Assembly: GCF_000002075.1 (NCBI RefSeq)
Contig: NW_004797322.1
Location: 302,199-366,198, forward strand
DNA from: Aplysia californica
Lineage: Eukaryota; Mollusca; Gastropoda; Aplysiida; Aplysiidae
Reading direction: 5' to 3'
DNA length: 64,000 bases
The position numbers and the translations under genes were made by a program. The notes under the pieces were generated by a model that was not told the origin of the DNA, made no database searches, and saw only the letters and a program-made list of their open reading frames with translations. Shown piece by piece: positions 57,722 through 62,410 of the stretch (positions are counted from its first letter, which is position 1; each line of letters opens with the position of its first letter).

Positions 57722-60700
57722 TTCAGGGCACTCATTTAACTTAGTTGGTATCAATCAGGACTACGGAGAGGATGGCCCTAATTCCAATTCATGAGTGTGC
57801 TTTTTTTACCTTTGGAGACTTTGATAAGATAAGATAAGGTAAAATAAGATAAGGTAAGATAACCTGGTAGCGTCATTTCTTGACTCAGAGATTGATGTAT
57901 AATGACCCTCCATCCTTCATGGTTGCGAGCTGCCATTGCACATTCTGCTATACCCAGGCCAGTCAAGGTATGTTATATTTCCCTTGCTCTCCTACTCCAC
58001 ATCCTTCCTTCAAGCACCTCTTTCACAATGGTTTCGAGTCATTTTATGTGACCAAAGTATTGTATTTTCCTGCATTTTATCTCATTAAGCATGGTTTACC
58101 TTGTGTGGAGAATCTGACACACCATATTGATTGTCTTTTTTGCTTTCCAGCTGGCAATTCTGCAGTAGCACCACATCTCAAAAGTAGTTACTTTTTCTTC
58201 TTTTTTTGGGGTTAAAATCCTGGTCTCAGGGCCATATATAGGAGTATGGGGAAAATGTAGCATTCCAGCCTTTTTTTTCTTAAAGGTAGAGATAATTGCT
58301 TGGATGTAAATAGCTTGGGCATGAGATTAGATGATACTTTATTGCCCAAGTGGGAAACTTTGTGGAGTTTCAAAGACTCTGAACACATTAGGCTCAGCTT
58401 TATCAGAAATGGTTAAATTTGAAGGTCCAGGAGAAAATCTGTAAAGCCCTTTCAATACAATACTCTTTCTGTAAAGAATGCAAGTTTTATTTGAGTAGCA
58501 ACGTTGTGAAATCAGGCTCTTGTCAAAATAATAAAATCGAACAACCGACATATATTCTGACTGTTGGACAATTTTTATAGGATTTTCTTTTCTCTTTTTC
58601 TCCCTCTCAACACCTTTTTTGTCCATTTAAGAATACATTTGTGTCCGGGTTTAGTGGATTTGATAAAATACCCACAAAATGTAAATTTGCAGTTTCCAAG
58701 GACGCATAAGGTTTTGAAATTATCAAACTTAAGGAGCTATTTTCTCCCTTACTTTACCTCCGCCACCATGCAACCCCCACCTCCCACAATCACATATATC
58801 TAATTCCACCTCTATTCAAGACTTTAGTATTTTTCACAAAAAATCAGGACAAATGAACAAGCTTTAAGAGGATATCAATATCTCCTTATGCCCCCAAACT
58901 GAGGAGCACCTGAATCCACCACGTTATGACACATTTATATAATGACCTTACCTATACACCCTGAGCCCTCATCAGTAAATCCAACAGCACACGAACAGGT
59001 GAAAGAGCCAACAGTGTTGGCGCACACCTCGTTCTCCTGACACGCACTTCCATCACATTCATTTATGTCTGTTCAGGGAGAAACAGTTCACATGAAAATC
59101 TTTGGACACATCATCGTATAAAAAGATATAGGTNNNNNNNNNNNNNNNNNNNNNNNNNNNNNNNNNNNNNNNNNNNNNNNNNNNNNNNNNNNNNNNNNNN
59201 NNNNNNNNNNNNNNNNNNNNNNNNNNNNNNNNNAACAGCTGTACAACTGTACAACTGTACAACATCTGTACACCATCTGTACAACATCTGTACTACTGTA
59301 CAACTGCACAACATCTGTACAACTTATGTACAACTGTACAACATCTGTACAACTGTACAACATCTGTACAACTGTACAACATCTGTGCAATATCTGTACA
59401 GTATCTGTACAGCATCTGTATAACTGTACAACATCTGTACAACTGTACAACATCTGTACAACATCTGTACAACATCTGTACAACATCTGTACAACATCTG
59501 TACAACTGGACATAACTATTGATGTTCTCCAGACAAAACAACGTGGAGTTTGGTACTCGTAGGCACAGTCCTCATTAGTAATCTGTTTGCCTTGAGTTTA
59601 AAGTTGTCATTTAACCCTATCCGTACGCCCTGGGGTCATTTTGTACCCCCAGGGTTGTATTCTTCACACTTTAGAATACTTCTAGTATGAAGATCGCTTT
59701 GAAACTTTCTGTATTTCTCAAAAAATCCTTTTGACAGACTGCTACGCAAAGCGTACGGATCGGATTAACGAGTAAAATTTCCTCTTTGGAAAGTGGTGAC
59801 ACAGAGTTCCCCACGTCATATGGATACGATAGTAAAACACGACGTAAGGATAGGGTTAATTTATAAATCACGCCCTTTCCATCAATAAAAGGTAAGTCAC
59901 TACTCCCTTATCTATAAGAAAGTCGCTGCTGATAAGTTTCAATCACTCTAGAGGCTCTCGTGGTCTAGAGGTGCAGTGTTCGCCTCTAATTGAAAAGGTC
60001 TGGATAAGGGCGAACAATCTCGGAGGTCCTGTGTACAAGTCAAGCACATGAAATATCCCTTGGTAGTACCCAACCGGCCGCCACCCGGGCATAATTTCAA
60101 AGTAGTTCCTATCAAAAATAAAATTCTCTAGTCAGTGCTGAAATATACTAGAGACAGCAACGTAACATTTTCTTCTGACATTTTCTCCATTCAAGTCCTT
60201 TCCTGTTCTGTTGTCTCGTTTTCTGTCTATCTTTCGTCTTCACTTTATAACCGCTCCCATTCCCCCATCCCTCCCCTCTTCCCCTACCCCCTCTGTGCTC
60301 CTCTTTCCTTTACTCCTGACTCTTTTACTGTTCCCACTGGCTCTTTCCACCATAATAAAAAGGAGAAGGTGGAGATGGATTGTACATGTTCTGAGACAAG
60401 AACCAGACTCTATTGTGAAGACTGCCCTCCACTGGACACCCGAAGGACGTCGCAAAAGTGCAGACCAAAAGTAACCTGGACACGCACAGACAGTAGAGTC
60501 CTGAAATAGAGTCCTGAAATAGAGTCCTGAAATAGAGTCCTGAAATCATTCGTGGGGAACGCTGACCAAGATGGCCCAAAACAGACAGAGCTGGAGATCC
60601 TTTGTTGCTGCCCTAAACGCCAGGTGGGGTGATGGGTAGTAAGTAAGTAAGTACTGGCTCTTTCTCACTATTGTCTTTCAGCCTCACTTCTCATCTTAGG

Positions 60701-61969
60701 GTAGGTAAGATCAAACACCTAGCCTTCTCGGATTAGGCTGGGCGAAAAATATCGGAGGGACTGGATCTATGTGCAAGTTGTGTACTTCAAAGATCACTTG
60801 GTGGTACAAAAATCAACAAGAGTAGGCTTCCGGTGGTCAAAAGGGCAAAATTCAAATTGATTTCTTTCGAAGCTGATTATACTCTAGTCAGTATAAAACT
60901 CTACTACAGTAGATTATACTCTAGTCAGTATAAAACTCTACAACAGTAGATTATACTTTAGTCAGTATAAAACTATACTACAGTAGATTATACTCTAGTC
61001 AGTATAAAACTCTACTACAGTAGATTATACTCTAGTCAGTATAAAACTATACTACAGTAGATTATACTTTAGTCAGTATAAAACTCTACTACAGTAGATT
61101 ATACTCTAGTCAGTATAAAACTATACTACAGTAGATTATACTTTAGTCAGTATAAAACTATACTACAGTAGATTATACTTTAGTCAGTATAAAACTATAC
61201 TACAGTAGGCCTACCTTGGAAATTGGAATGTGGCTGCCTAAAGGCAAGGGTCTCTACAAAGAATTAAGAACACGGTCACATAGGTAAAAACCAGTTGCTC
61301 TACAGAAATCGCTTTAATAAAGTGTGTTCGGGCTGTTAATAGCTCATAAGCAGTGCATAGGCCTACATTCTTGTAAAATTCTATCGCACTTATTACCGAT
61401 TGAAGGGGAGACATTTGTAAGGCAGCGTTGTGGAATCAGACTCTCGTCAATTTTTGGGCACGTAGAGGTATTGGTATCATCATAAAACTTGTTCACTCGT
61501 CTTTATTTGGATGAAACAAATATCCATTTATCTTGAATACAAGTTGAGATATTTGCGAATGAAGGAGGTGGGGGTCATCTGTTTTCAGAAGTAAAATTAG
61601 GGAGAAAATATCCGCCAAAGATTAATTATTTCCTTAGCTTAAGTGTCCGTGGTAACTTAAAATTTACATATTTTGTGCCTTTAATCCACATTTTTCAGAA
61701 AAGTCCACACAGAAATGAGTTCTTTAATGGGCATGAAAGGTACTGAGCCAAAAAACACAAATCTGATAAACATTCACAAACCTGTGTATTTTGGTGAGAG
61801 CCTGATTCCACCAGGCTGCCTCACATGTTCTATGTAGGAAGGTTCTACTAAGGTAGAGAGTCCCAATCCTCCCACACCAAACACGTGAATTTTCTAGGTC
61901 GCCACAGTAGGTCACATGACATTCAGGGATTCAGGGCCAGCATACCCTGGTGTGTGTGTTTGTGTTTTT

Positions 61970-62024
<55 letters not shown>

Positions 62025-62351
62025 ATTGGCCCACTGGGCTTAAAGGGATACAACGTCCCAACAGACACAACTTAGTGCTTAATAAAAATGCAAGGTCGGC
62101 ATTGCATCTGACACAAAATGTTTTTTTCCCACATTGAAACATTTTTAAAAAGCGTCTTGTGTGTGATGTCGAAGCGCCTCACCACTACACCACAGATGTT
62201 GGTGTGCAGGTGTGAGTGCATTTGTGAGTAGCCTATGTGTTTACGTGTGTGTGTGTGTTTGTGTGTTTGCATCTGTTTGATGTTTGAAAGTGTGTGCACG
62301 AGTGATTGTGTGTGTGTGTGTGTGTGTGTATGTGTTTGTGTATGTGTGTGT

Positions 62352-62410
<59 letters not shown>

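Noticed and set aside
59240-59510. Regular short repeats that could suggest a CRISPR array
   Set aside because: Units are 8-11 bp with no unique spacers, in an animal intron; this is a minisatellite.
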